33,773 nt of DNA from an uncultured Oscillospiraceae bacterium (GTDB lineage Bacteria; Bacillota; Clostridia; Oscillospirales; Acutalibacteraceae). Positions 1 to 8,444 of the stretch are shown one piece after another. Numbering within the stretch: the stretch's first letter is position 1; each line of letters starts with the position of its first letter. The DNA lies in assembly GCA_900546265.1 (NCBI GenBank), contig URCA01000039.1, positions 1 to 33,773 on the forward strand. Reading direction: 5' to 3'. Under the pieces are notes generated by a model. The model saw only the letters and a list, made by a program, of their open reading frames with translations. It did not search any database and was not told the DNA's origin. The translations under genes were made by a program, and so were the position numbers.

Positions 1-401
1 TTGCGGTACGGCTTCAGCTTGTGGCTGCGATAGCCCTCCCGCACCAGATAAGCGCCGGTCTCCACCGCTTCCTCGGACTTGTGGGCGCTTTCCACGCCCA
101 CATTGTCCTGCTCTGTTTCCCGGATCTCTTTGTGGAGCTTGCCTGCGACCAGATGGACGGGAGCTTCCCTGACTCCTTGAGAAACTTTGGAAGGTGGCTT
201 TTTCTTGTCCTCAAAGGTCAGCTTCGAGGTCTTTTTTCCGGTATCCGGGTCAATGACCGTCTGCCTGACCTTTTTCTTTGGGATATTGGCCTGCGCCTTA
301 TCTGCTCTGGCCGCAGCTTTCTCCGCTTTACGGATCGGCTTTTCCAGTGCAGGGTCAGACCGTTCCTCATCAGTAAAGCGCAGGCGCGGTTCCTTATTCA
401 A
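1..401 (-). CDS. CD1108-family mobile element protein, N-terminal part (runs off the window)
   Basis: Only the first 133 codons are present; the C-terminus lies beyond position 1. The proposed TTG start at 399-401 overlaps the TAA stop of the upstream gene, a translational-coupling arrangement. The visible protein is rich in Lys, Glu and Ala (residues about 12-60), with conserved stretches such as NKEPRLRFTDEER at the start and DNVGVESAHKSEEAVE further on. From memory these match the N-terminal region of the CD1108 family of Tn1549/CTn4-type elements, whose unseen C-terminus normally carries lysozyme-like and NlpC/P60 or CHAP cell-wall hydrolase domains used to open peptidoglycan for the mating channel. 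The hydrolase role is therefore inferred from family and position just after VirB4, not seen here. The start is inferred because no ATG exists at the right place. Confidence 0.75.
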   Translation of the reverse strand, partial: MNKEPRLRFTDEERSDPALEKPIRKAEKAAARADKAQANIPKKKVRQTVIDPDTGKKTSKLTFEDKKKPPSKVSQGVREAPVHLVAGKLHKEIRETEQDNVGVESAHKSEEAVETGAYLVREGYRSHKLKPYR

Positions 402-777
402 ACCATTCTCCCAGCATGAGGGAGGACATCATGTAGTGCAGCTCTGCATAAATGGCCATTCCCACCGGATCGTTGAACATACAGCCGGACAGGTAGGCAT
501 AAAACTGTGCCACCACATCGGACAGGATCTTCGCTTCGGTTCCTTCCAGAACCAGACCACCCATACCTTCCTTAGCACGGATGGCACTCCAGACCTCTGC
601 CAGACGGAGCAGCCCCACCTGACCGGTCTCATTCAGTTTGGCTGCCTGATCTGCCGCCGTGCGGCACTCACTTACCGCATCGGCCATGACCGTAAGCAGC
701 TGGCTGCGCTGGGCATTTACCGCCCTGTCAAAAAACATCAGCGGATTTTTATTCAAAATGTTGGGGTTCATCATCAT
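394..777 (-). CDS. Conserved hypothetical protein of Tn1549-type elements (127 aa)
   Basis: A 127-residue, mostly helical, soluble-looking protein with no signal peptide or membrane segment that I can see. Its ATG overlaps the TGA stop of the VirB4 gene, and a good ribosome site (AAGGAGGATGA) lies in the last VirB4 codons, so it is translated as part of the transfer operon. A second ATG follows at once, so the true N-terminus may be one residue shorter. I recognise it only as a protein that sits between VirB4 and the CD1108 hydrolase in elements of this type. I know no function for it; a structural or chaperone role in the mating apparatus would be a guess from position alone. Confidence 0.8.
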   Translation of the reverse strand: MMMNPNILNKNPLMFFDRAVNAQRSQLLTVMADAVSECRTAADQAAKLNETGQVGLLRLAEVWSAIRAKEGMGGLVLEGTEAKILSDVVAQFYAYLSGCMFNDPVGMAIYAELHYMMSSLMLGEWFE

Positions 778-3242
778 TCATCCTCCTTCTTTTTCAGTTC
801 CTGGGGTTTGGTAGTCATAATGCGGTAAAGTTCGGTGTTCTTCGGGAAGTGATCTACAAACGGCAGGATCGTGGAGCCATAGAACAGCAGGCCCTCGCCC
901 TCACCGGAGTGGGTCACATAGCTAAGCTGGTGCGTGGAAATGCCCAGCTGCTTGGCGAGAATCTGACGGTCTCCGCCTGCCTGGTTGAGCATATACACGA
1001 AGTCGGAGTTTTCAAAGATGTTCTCCACCTCGCGGCTGCTCAAAAGGTCTTTGACATTCTGGGTGATACCTGTCGGAATACCGCCCCATTTGCGGAATCG
1101 CTTCCAGATTTCCACCGTATAAGCGGCGGTCTGCTCCTCCTTCAAAAGCAGGTGCATCTCGTCGATGTAATAACGGGTGGACTTGTGGGCAGCGCGGTTA
1201 ATGGTAACGCGGTTCCACACCTGATCCTGGACCACCAACATACCGATTTTCTTGAGTTGCTTGCCCAGCTCCTTAATGTCATAGCAGACAATGCGGTTAT
1301 TGATGTCCACATTGCTCTGGTGATTGAACACATTGAGGGAGCCGGTTACATAGATTTCAAGGGCCGTGGCGATATACTGGGCTTCCTTTTCCTCCTGTGA
1401 ACGGAGCAGGTTATATAGGTCCTCCAGTATGGGCATATTCTCCGGGCGCGGGTCATTGAGGTAGGTCTGATAGACCAGACGCACACAACGGTCGATGATG
1501 GTTTTCTGCACCGGCTGCAATCCGTCCTTACCGCCCACGATCAGCTCACACAAGCTGAGGATAAAGTCAGACTTGAGGGACAGCGGGCTTTCATCATCCG
1601 AATAGTCCAGGTTCAGATCCATCGGATTGATGTAGTTGGTTGAGGTAGGCGAGATCTTGATGACCTGCCCATGCAGACGATCCACCAGAGGTGCGTACTC
1701 CGCTTCCGGGTCACAGATGATGACATCATCATTGGTAAGCAAAAAGCAGTTGGCAATCTCACGCTTGGCGCTGAAAGACTTACCGGAACCCGGCGTACCC
1801 AAAATCAAGCCGTTGGGGTTTTTCAGCAGCTTTCTATCCACCATGATGAGGTTGTTGGACAGGGCATTGATGCCGTAGTACAGGGCTTCCTTGCCGTTCT
1901 GGAATAATTCCTGTGTGGTGAATGGTACAAAGATAGCCGTAGAACTGGTGGTCAGCCCTCGCTGAATCTCGATCTGATTGAGTCCCAGGGGCAGACAGCT
2001 CATCAGCCCTTCTTCCTGCTGGAAGTCCAGTCTGGTCAGCTGGCAGTTATACTTCTGGGCAATAGAGCCTGCCTGAAAGATGTTGTTGCCAAGCTGACGG
2101 GGATTGTCCGCTGTGTTCAGCACCAGAAAGGTCAAAAGGAACATTCTCTCGTTGCGGCTCTGCAAATCCTGCAAGAGTTTTTTCGCTTCACTGCCGTAGG
2201 TAGCAAGGTCAGATGGAATGATGTCCATGTCGTATCCGGCACGGACTGCTTTTTTCTGTTCCTCGATCTTGCTGCGGTCCAGGTCGGTAATCTTCCGCTT
2301 TACCGTTTTGATGGCTTTCACCTGATCCACCGACTGAATGTGCATACTCACAATGAGCGAGCTTTCCATATCCAGAAAATCAGCCAGCAGACGGTCATTC
2401 AGCTCCGGTGCGAGAATCTGCAAAAAAGAAACAGCCCCGTATTTCTTGCCCATACGGAACTGCTTGCCGGTGCGGAACTCAAAGGAGCTTGGTGCAATAA
2501 AATCTTTCGTGGACAGGCCGGAAGGAGCCAGCCAGTCCCATTCAAACTGAAACGGGAGCTGTTCATCCATGTGGAATACCGCATGAAGCTGGGAAAGCCT
2601 TTCCTTACCGTCCAATGTTCTGGCGGCTACACCAAGACGCTTGAAGTTATTGAGTATATCGGTCTCAATACGCTCCAGACGGGGCTTGGCGGCTTTGATG
2701 CTGTCAGCGTTGATACCAAAGGTCAGGTATTTGGTCTTGATGAGACCGTTGTTGCCTCTGACCAGCTGATTTTGCAGCATCGTGGTATATTCCTCACGGA
2801 TACTGTCAAAGGCATCCCCCTGGGGCGGAATGGAAATGGAGTTGGCAAAGGTCTCCTCCGATGCAGCAAGGTTCAAAAAAGACAGCTGGAAGTGAATCGA
2901 GCTGTCGAAATAATTGAGGAAATCACACCAGCCCTCAAAGATCGCGGTCTTATCTTCATTTTGGGAGAGCTGATAGTTGATGTCCTGAAACTGAATGGTC
3001 TTTGTGTAGTGGCTGTCCGATACGCGGCAGATCCCGTCCGGCCACATTCGTTCATAGGGGATACTGTCCTGTGCCGATTTTCCTTTTTTGTCCGTGCGGT
3101 TGGCGCGGGCAATGGCCGCTTCGATCTGCTTCTTATCGGCGCGGGACAGCTTTTTCTTTGTCTTTACCGGCTGCACAGTTTTTTCCTCGGTTTTTCCGAA
3201 CATCCGATGCAGCCATTTTTTTATTGCGGTGAACAATGTCAT
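774..3242 (-). CDS. VirB4/TraE-like conjugation ATPase
   Basis: The 822-residue product has the size and layout of VirB4-type ATPases, which power assembly of, and transfer through, the type IV secretion channel at the cytoplasmic membrane. Residues 1-60 are very basic. An N-terminal VirB4 domain (about 60-450) follows. The C-terminal RecA-like motor has a Walker A motif GTPGSGKS at 482-489, an acidic strand VIICDPEAEY near 507-516, and a Walker B motif YYIDEMHLLL at 691-700. The ATG has AAGGAGG three bases upstream and lies inside the end of the prgI gene, overlapping it by 110 nt in another frame. The downstream gene overlaps its stop codon. Position between PrgI and the CD1108 gene is standard for CTn4/Tn1549-like elements. 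All catalytic motifs look intact. Confidence 0.95.
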   Translation of the reverse strand: MTLFTAIKKWLHRMFGKTEEKTVQPVKTKKKLSRADKKQIEAAIARANRTDKKGKSAQDSIPYERMWPDGICRVSDSHYTKTIQFQDINYQLSQNEDKTAIFEGWCDFLNYFDSSIHFQLSFLNLAASEETFANSISIPPQGDAFDSIREEYTTMLQNQLVRGNNGLIKTKYLTFGINADSIKAAKPRLERIETDILNNFKRLGVAARTLDGKERLSQLHAVFHMDEQLPFQFEWDWLAPSGLSTKDFIAPSSFEFRTGKQFRMGKKYGAVSFLQILAPELNDRLLADFLDMESSLIVSMHIQSVDQVKAIKTVKRKITDLDRSKIEEQKKAVRAGYDMDIIPSDLATYGSEAKKLLQDLQSRNERMFLLTFLVLNTADNPRQLGNNIFQAGSIAQKYNCQLTRLDFQQEEGLMSCLPLGLNQIEIQRGLTTSSTAIFVPFTTQELFQNGKEALYYGINALSNNLIMVDRKLLKNPNGLILGTPGSGKSFSAKREIANCFLLTNDDVIICDPEAEYAPLVDRLHGQVIKISPTSTNYINPMDLNLDYSDDESPLSLKSDFILSLCELIVGGKDGLQPVQKTIIDRCVRLVYQTYLNDPRPENMPILEDLYNLLRSQEEKEAQYIATALEIYVTGSLNVFNHQSNVDINNRIVCYDIKELGKQLKKIGMLVVQDQVWNRVTINRAAHKSTRYYIDEMHLLLKEEQTAAYTVEIWKRFRKWGGIPTGITQNVKDLLSSREVENIFENSDFVYMLNQAGGDRQILAKQLGISTHQLSYVTHSGEGEGLLFYGSTILPFVDHFPKNTELYRIMTTKPQELKKKEDE

Positions 3243-3588
3243 ACACCTCCTTATCGAGCATTTCCTGCCGCTTTAATACGGCATAAAAGTTATTGGTCTG
3301 GTAGGGACGCTGCTTGGGACGGATCACAGCTACTTTGAGGATGTTGCCGACGATCTTTTCCAGGGGCTGTCCATGCTTTTCATACATTGCCAGCAGGAAG
3401 AAGGGCATCATGACCAGCATCATACACATGGCAGCCATGCTGTTTCCCGCAGGCTCACGGAGCCACAAGAACAGCGGTACACCTACAAGCGCCCCGGCGG
3501 TAAAGCAGACCAGCTGCCTTCGTGTCAGATTGAACATGACCTTGGTTTTGACTTTGGTTAAATCTTTGGGTACGGGTACATAAGCCAT
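3133..3588 (-). CDS. PrgI-family membrane protein of the conjugation channel
   Basis: This 151-residue protein begins MAYVPVPKDLTKVKTK, the typical start of PrgI proteins in Gram-positive conjugative elements. Two hydrophobic helices lie near residues 29-45 and 50-70, then a soluble tail with the RPYQTNNFYAVLKRQE motif. PrgI is a small inner-membrane partner of VirB4 (VirB3-like place in the channel). I chose ATG 3588 because GGAGG lies eight bases upstream; a GTG three codons earlier is less likely. The lysine-rich C-terminal tail runs 110 nt into the virB4 gene in a different frame, which is a long overlap; the tail may be a poorly constrained extension. Confidence 0.88.
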   Translation of the reverse strand: MAYVPVPKDLTKVKTKVMFNLTRRQLVCFTAGALVGVPLFLWLREPAGNSMAAMCMMLVMMPFFLLAMYEKHGQPLEKIVGNILKVAVIRPKQRPYQTNNFYAVLKRQEMLDKEVYDIVHRNKKMAASDVRKNRGKNCAAGKDKEKAVPRR

Positions 3589-3602
3589 ATTATCCACCTC
3601 CT

Positions 3603-4148
3603 TTATGGGAATGAAATAGAGCTGTCCACTTCATTTCCCCACACATCCCAACCGGGTGTGGATTGACGAGCAAACAGTTCTATGCGCGGGAGATCACCCA
3701 TCAATGAGACAATGCGTTCTCTGGCTTCCTGCGGTTTTTTTGAATGTTCTTCAATGTGAGAGACAATGACCTGATGAACAGCTGCGTTTATACGCTTGGG
3801 ATGTCCTTTCGTTGCGAGGATACAAAGTTCCACATTGGAGCGCGTCCAATATCCCATTCCCCAGAACAAGCTATCTGCCTTTCGATTTTGCTTTACCCAA
3901 ACAAAGCCGACGGTTTTATAGGTAAATCCCCATGCCTTCAGAACTGAGAGACCTTCCAGTAAACATGGAATCGTGACCCATAAAAACAAGGCACAGTCTT
4001 TATCCGCCAAGTTGCCTACTGGCAGCGCACAAATATCCTCGATACTCATGGTCGGATAGTGACTTTCTGCACTGCGTCCCAATCCTTTCTTGGAATATAC
4101 TTTGTAGTTCCATGGCGGGTCTGCGTAAATGATTTGATATTTTTTCAT
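3603..4148 (-). CDS. MT-A70 family adenine N6-methyltransferase
   Basis: The 181-residue protein carries the catalytic DPPW motif at residues 10-13 right after the first beta strand (IIYADPPW), the hallmark of MT-A70-type SAM-dependent N6-adenine methyltransferases. Other family-like stretches are ALFLWVTIPCLLEGLSVLKAWGF (about 62-84, quoted in pieces here as LFLWVT and LKAWGF) and the C-terminal GWDVWGNEVD. I chose ATG 4148, preceded by AGGAGG; the open frame upstream of it lies inside the virB6 gene. It sits in the transfer operon between VirB6 and PrgI. On mobile elements such enzymes usually modify DNA, which could protect the incoming element from restriction; that role is inferred. No specificity domain or paired nuclease is visible, so it is probably a solitary enzyme. 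Confidence 0.88.
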   Translation of the reverse strand: MKKYQIIYADPPWNYKVYSKKGLGRSAESHYPTMSIEDICALPVGNLADKDCALFLWVTIPCLLEGLSVLKAWGFTYKTVGFVWVKQNRKADSLFWGMGYWTRSNVELCILATKGHPKRINAAVHQVIVSHIEEHSKKPQEARERIVSLMGDLPRIELFARQSTPGWDVWGNEVDSSISFP

Positions 4149-4161
4149 ACAGAACCCTCCT

Positions 4162-5031
4162 TTAGTGCGCCTGAAAGACTGATTTTGCGAGACTGCCGGT
4201 TTTGAACAGCGTAAAGCACAGCAGTACGGTGTAGCCCACGCAGCTCCAGATTGCCATGATGATGTCATCTTCCAGAGCGATGTTCTGCACCAGCACAGCA
4301 TAAATTGCCACGCAGACGATAATGAGAAACGCCTGAAAGCCCAGTGCCAGCAGGGATCGGAGGTAATTCTGTCCCATACCGCCCCATTCTTTGCCCATCA
4401 TTGCAGCCATTGGAACGGGAGCCACCGAAGTTACAAGGTAGATCTCGATCATACGGCCATAAATAACGATAAAGATACAGATATACAACGCCCACATGGT
4501 AATGCCAATAAAGAGGGATTGGAACCACAGTCCGAACAGCGGTCCCAAATCCATTTCCATCAGTCTCGGTTCCAGATCGGTCATAACTGAGGAAATGTCA
4601 ATGGACGCATCCGAATTGATAACCCCTGCCGCCTGCGCCACTACGCTCTGCGCCATATCAAAGACGCCCATCACGATATTCCATGTATTTGTGACAATGA
4701 GGATGGCAGCGGCTGATTTGAACACCCACTTGAAAATCATCCAGGTGTCCACATCATGCAGGTTGTTCTTGTCTGCGATCATCTGGATCAGGTCTACGGT
4801 CATCACGATAGCCAGGATCACGCCTGCAATCGGCACCATGATGGAGTTGGACAGATTCTCAATCATGCTGAAAATACTGCCATTCCATCCCTGTGGGGTC
4901 TGGCCTACCTGTACGGATATATCCGCGACCTGCTGGTTTACACTGTCAAACATCCCCGAAAGGTTGCTCATAATGCCGCCCACCAGCATTTCTTTCAGCC
5001 AATTTGTCAGGGCTTCAAGTAAGAAATCCAT
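4162..5031 (-). CDS. VirB6/TrbL-like conjugation channel membrane protein (CD1112 family)
   Basis: A 289-residue polytopic membrane protein. Hydrophobic segments are visible near residues 62-85 (MVPIAGVILAIVMTVDLI), 103-125 (SAAAILIVTNTWNIVMGVF), 170-192, 200-212, 229-250 and 258-280. The pattern fits VirB6/TrbL proteins that form the inner-membrane pore of the mating channel. The motif around residue 205, VTSVAPVPMAAM, is the conserved core of this group. The ATG follows AAGGAGG with a ten-base spacer. It stands between the Maff2 peptide and the methyltransferase, the usual order in Tn1549-type transfer operons. Confidence 0.9.
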   Translation of the reverse strand: MDFLLEALTNWLKEMLVGGIMSNLSGMFDSVNQQVADISVQVGQTPQGWNGSIFSMIENLSNSIMVPIAGVILAIVMTVDLIQMIADKNNLHDVDTWMIFKWVFKSAAAILIVTNTWNIVMGVFDMAQSVVAQAAGVINSDASIDISSVMTDLEPRLMEMDLGPLFGLWFQSLFIGITMWALYICIFIVIYGRMIEIYLVTSVAPVPMAAMMGKEWGGMGQNYLRSLLALGFQAFLIIVCVAIYAVLVQNIALEDDIIMAIWSCVGYTVLLCFTLFKTGSLAKSVFQAH

Positions 5032-5100
5032 ACGGTGTCAACCTCCTTTCCGCCGCCCCCGCAAAACTGCGGGAGCGGCAAGGATTTCATACGGAGACGC

Positions 5101-5319
5101 TTAGACAGAGAAAAGCCCGGAGAGCAGAGGTACAAGGACCATGCCTACCACGGCTACACCAGCACCGGCCATGAGCTGCTTCATGCCCTGGCTCTTGGCG
5201 CCGGGGTTGTCGTTGCCGTAACCTTCCAGCAGGTTGATAACGCCCCAGATACCGAGACCGGCACCGAGCGCGATAACGAGGGTCTGAAGAACGGTGATTG
5301 CCTGTTCAAAAAATGCCAT
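5101..5319 (-). CDS. Maff2-family small membrane protein
   Basis: The 72-residue protein has two hydrophobic helices (about 8-29 and 48-69) separated by a short Gly/Asn-rich loop, GYGNDNPGAKSQG. This matches the Maff2 family found between the coupling protein and VirB6 in Tn1549-type elements. A pilin/VirB2-like role has been supposed from size, topology and gene order but is not shown by the sequence. The ATG lacks a strong Shine-Dalgarno sequence, unlike its neighbours. The 219-nt gap upstream holds a hairpin that could control this gene. Confidence 0.88.
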   Translation of the reverse strand: MAFFEQAITVLQTLVIALGAGLGIWGVINLLEGYGNDNPGAKSQGMKQLMAGAGVAVVGMVLVPLLSGLFSV

Positions 5320-5538
5320 ATAGTTTGTTAGCCGGAATCTGATTAAAAAATAGGTTTGTCATGTTTCATAGGCATACAAAAGCCGGAACAATCTGCCGCC
5401 CGGTTTCCGGGGGCATGATTCCGGCTGTCCTCCTTTTTCATTATTTTTTCTCGCGATTGTCCGCTTTGTACGCCAATGGCCCATAGAGGGCAGGTGCGGC
5501 GAATAGATAAGATCACTCCCTTCTAAAGCGGAACGAAA
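5320..5538 (-). other. Gap between the coupling protein and Maff2: hairpins and a possible 41-codon ORF
   Basis: No large gene fits here. On the minus strand AGCCGGAA (5419-5426) can pair with TTCCGGCT at 5381-5388, enclosing a smaller CCCGG/CCGGG hairpin and followed by TTTTGT, a weak terminator-like structure. A second TTCCGGCT at 5330-5337, just before the Maff2 start, could compete for the same arm. A short reading frame, ATG 5484 to TGA 5359 (41 codons, basic, begins MGHWRTKRT), spans the region but has no ribosome site. A shorter frame of 16 codons starts at an ATG near 5416 behind GGAGG. I cannot tell which, if any, is translated. Confidence 0.45.
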
Positions 5539-6666
5539 TTAAGCGCCCTTTGTGTCTACTTCATATACATCGCAGACCTCATTGGGCTTGAGTTTCAGCC
5601 TTGCAGACAAGAATGCTTCAATGTCAAAAGCGTTCTTGTCATCCGCGTCGGCAGTGTACTTGAAATTGGGGTGCTTGGTGATGTCGTACTTATCCGAAAG
5701 GAAAGGACGCACACCGCGCAGCTGGAGGATACACTTGCCGCCATCCATAACAGCAAGCTCATCCTGGCTCATCAGCTCTTTCCCCAATTTTTGATAGTTG
5801 AGTGAATGGGATGTTTCCCTCCCACGGCTCTCTCCGGTGTTGTAGGTGTCGATGGTTTCCTTACCCAGCACGGCGGCCAGCTCCTTGAGAGTGGTCGGCT
5901 CCTTACCGCCCAGAAAGATGGAAGTATCCATGTTTCCGATAATGGTATCTGCGTTATCCTTATAAATCGCCTTGAGCTGACTCTGCGCCTGCAACACCAG
6001 ACAGGCGGAGATCTCACGGCTTCGGATGGTGGCCACCAGCTTTTCCAACTTGGGTATCTGGCCAATGTTGGCGCACTCGTCGATCAGACAGCGCACATGA
6101 ACCGGCAGTCTGCCGTCGTACACATCGTCGGCCTTTTCGCAGAGCAGGTTAAACAGCTGGGTATAACACATGGATATAAGGAAATTAAAGCTGTCATCAG
6201 TGTCACTCATGATGAGGAACAGGGCAGTTTTCCTGTCTCCCAGAGTATCCAGCTCCAGCTCATCATAAGCCGTGACCTCACGCAACTCTGCAATGTCGAA
6301 CACGGCAAGGCGAGCGCCGCAGGAAATCAAAATCGACTTGGCTGTTTTTCCGGCGGCCAGCTTATATTTCTTATACTGGCGCACCGCAAAGTGGTTTGGC
6401 TTCTCGGCTTCCAGTGCATCAAACATCAGGTCTACGGGGTTTTTGAACTCCTCGTCATCCTCACGGACTTCCATGGCGTTGATGAACTCAATGAGGGTGG
6501 AGAAGTTTTGTTCCTCCACCGGAGCCTCATAATGGATATAGCCAATAAGCGCGCAGTACAACAAGGTTTCTGCTTTTACCCAGAAATCGTCTCCGGCCTT
6601 GCCTTCGCCTTTGGTATTGGCGATCAGCGTTGTTACCAGCTTCAAGATGTCCTTTTCGCTATGGAT
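5539..6666 (-). CDS. VirD4/TraG-type coupling protein, 3' exon (C-terminal 375 aa)
   Basis: This is the second exon of the coupling protein split by the group II intron. It begins at codon ATC (6666), giving IHSEKDILKLVTT directly after the NPLAY end of exon 1, and ends at TAA 5539. It holds the rest of the TraG/VirD4 motor: the all-alpha region, a Walker B strand VRCLIDECANIG, and the QAQSQL and GNMDTSIFLGG segments typical of coupling proteins. VirD4 proteins bring the relaxase-DNA complex to the channel at the membrane. After splicing the full protein would be about 584 residues, normal for the family. No stop or frameshift is visible in this exon. Confidence 0.9.
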   Translation of the reverse strand: MHSEKDILKLVTTLIANTKGEGKAGDDFWVKAETLLYCALIGYIHYEAPVEEQNFSTLIEFINAMEVREDDEEFKNPVDLMFDALEAEKPNHFAVRQYKKYKLAAGKTAKSILISCGARLAVFDIAELREVTAYDELELDTLGDRKTALFLIMSDTDDSFNFLISMCYTQLFNLLCEKADDVYDGRLPVHVRCLIDECANIGQIPKLEKLVATIRSREISACLVLQAQSQLKAIYKDNADTIIGNMDTSIFLGGKEPTTLKELAAVLGKETIDTYNTGESRGRETSHSLNYQKLGKELMSQDELAVMDGGKCILQLRGVRPFLSDKYDITKHPNFKYTADADDKNAFDIEAFLSARLKLKPNEVCDVYEVDTKGA

Positions 6667-6670
6667 GTCG

Positions 6671-6741
6671 GGTAAGAGACTGGCATTGCTGCCAGCCCCT
6701 CCCCTAAGAACCGTACGTGACAGTTTCCCGTCATACGGCTC
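6671..6741 (-). ncRNA. Group II intron domains V and VI
   Basis: Domain V (6708-6741) starts GAGCCGTATG, has a GGGAAAC-type loop and ends CACGTACGGTTC, the catalytic hairpin conserved in bacterial group II introns. It is followed, after a three-base linker, by domain VI, whose tip is CTGGCA-GCAA-TGCCAG (6681-6696). The lower stem contains TTACCC with an unpaired A available as branch point. Confidence 0.93.
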
Positions 6742-6779
6742 AAGCCTATCGTAAGGTCTCGTGTAAAACGAAACCCGGC

Positions 6780-8444
6780 TCAAATCAAGTAGTTTGGCTC
6801 ATGCAGATTTCGATGACACCAGGGATGTACCATAATAGCGGGCCATTTCCTGTTGTCTTCGGTGATAAAATGCGTCTTGAACCCTGTTTCGGATGTAATT
6901 CTTTCTCCGCATACAGGGCAGCACCGTTCCTGGTTGTTCCAGATTTTAACGAGTTTTTCCCGCCCTTTAGTACTGTTCAGCATTCTTTCTCCGTCACGTT
7001 CCTCATAATATCCCGCCCATTTTTCATCAAATGGGTTGGCTTCAGCGGCGATTTTCCTGAATCGGATGATTTTGGTGTTTGCCGCGTATTCCAGCTTGAG
7101 GTATTTTTCATCGAAATCTTTACCGCGGAAAGCAGGCTCTGTTGCAAACGTCCACGTCCGGTTATCAATATGGTGCCAGTATTTATTGGCAATCCATTTC
7201 CTACCTTTGCGCTTGTGTCTGCGGCAAGCCCACCTCCATAGGCATTCGAAAATCCTGTGGTCAACCAATCCAAAAATGTCCGCAGAAACAACGTAGCGGT
7301 GGTAGTTGACCCAACCACGAATGACAGGATTTAATTTGCGAATGAGCAAGTCCTGTGTGGCTGTTTTATTCTCCCTAACGATAGTTCGCACTTTTTTGAG
7401 GAAGGATTTTATCGCATTCTTTGACGGCTTAATGAGCAGTTTCCCATTGTATTTTCGAATGTTCTGCCCAAGAAAATCAAAACCATCGCTGATATGCGTG
7501 ATTACCGTTTTTTCCTCTGAGAGTTGCAGACCGCGCTCCGCCAGAAAGTCCTTGATGAGCGGCATGACTTCGTTGCGCAAGGTTTCCGGGCTTTTCCCGG
7601 TAACGATAAAGTCGTCGGCATATCGCACGAAGTTAATCTGGTCGTAAACAGTTTTACCTGCCACTGTCCGTCTCATAGGGAATCTTTCTTTTAGAATCCG
7701 CTCCAGACCGTCTAAGGTCATGTTCATCAAGACTGGCGATATTGTGCCGCCCTGTGGGGTTCCTTCCTCTGTTGGAAAGAGCCTTTTGGTCTCCACAAAG
7801 CCACATTTCAGCCACTTTTCGAGCATTTCCTTGTCCATTGGGATATTTTCCATTAACCAGCTATGGCTGATATGGTCAAAGCACCCTTTTATATCTCCCT
7901 CCAAAATCCATTGAGGGGAACCGGCTCTGCACAGATCGTTAAAGCATTGCCCGATAGCGTCGTGTGTGCTTCTTCCAATTCTAAAACCGTAAGAGTTCGG
8001 GTCTGCCAGAGTTTCTGCCAATGGTTCCAGTGCAAACTTATATAGTGTCTGCATGGCGCGGTCTGTCATCGTTGGAATACTCAGCGGGCGTAATTTTTCG
8101 TTTTTCTTCGGGATGTACACCCGTCTGAGAGGTTGGGGCTTATAGCCCCGGCGTTTGAGTTTCTCAATCGCCTCGAATTTGCCCTTTGGCGTTTTCCATA
8201 ATTCATGGTCCACACCAGCAGTATTTTTACCTTTATTACTTGTCACACGCTTTACGGCCAATGCCTTGGCATAGAAAGAGTGCGTCAACAGCCATTGCAG
8301 GGTTTTCACCTTGTTGTAATGACCGTCTTTTTGAGCCTTTACGATACGCATTTGCAGCTTTTTAACATAGGCCTCCGCTTTCTTCCAATCTATGGATTCC
8401 CAGCTTTGTGCCCTGTTAGCAGGCGCACACAGTTTCCTGTTCAT
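6780..8444 (-). CDS. ltrA: Group II intron reverse transcriptase/maturase with HNH endonuclease (LtrA type)
   Basis: The 554-residue protein encoded in intron domain IV assists splicing and retrohoming by reverse transcription at a nicked target. Visible blocks are the RT N-terminal region (RVYIPKKNEKLRPLSIP, about 108-124), the first catalytic Asp in LEGDIKGCFD (181-190), the GTPQGGTISPVL block (228-239), the YADD active site (275-278), the maturase X domain (LNPVIRGWVNYHRYV, 381-395), and a C-terminal zinc-binding HNH-like domain with CPVC at 509-512 and HPWCHRNLHE at 540-549. The length is typical and no motif is broken. ATG 8444 follows GGAGG by eight bases. The closing TGA overlaps nothing and lies 39 nt before domain V. 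Confidence 0.96.
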   Translation of the reverse strand: MNRKLCAPANRAQSWESIDWKKAEAYVKKLQMRIVKAQKDGHYNKVKTLQWLLTHSFYAKALAVKRVTSNKGKNTAGVDHELWKTPKGKFEAIEKLKRRGYKPQPLRRVYIPKKNEKLRPLSIPTMTDRAMQTLYKFALEPLAETLADPNSYGFRIGRSTHDAIGQCFNDLCRAGSPQWILEGDIKGCFDHISHSWLMENIPMDKEMLEKWLKCGFVETKRLFPTEEGTPQGGTISPVLMNMTLDGLERILKERFPMRRTVAGKTVYDQINFVRYADDFIVTGKSPETLRNEVMPLIKDFLAERGLQLSEEKTVITHISDGFDFLGQNIRKYNGKLLIKPSKNAIKSFLKKVRTIVRENKTATQDLLIRKLNPVIRGWVNYHRYVVSADIFGLVDHRIFECLWRWACRRHKRKGRKWIANKYWHHIDNRTWTFATEPAFRGKDFDEKYLKLEYAANTKIIRFRKIAAEANPFDEKWAGYYEERDGERMLNSTKGREKLVKIWNNQERCCPVCGERITSETGFKTHFITEDNRKWPAIMVHPWCHRNLHEPNYLI

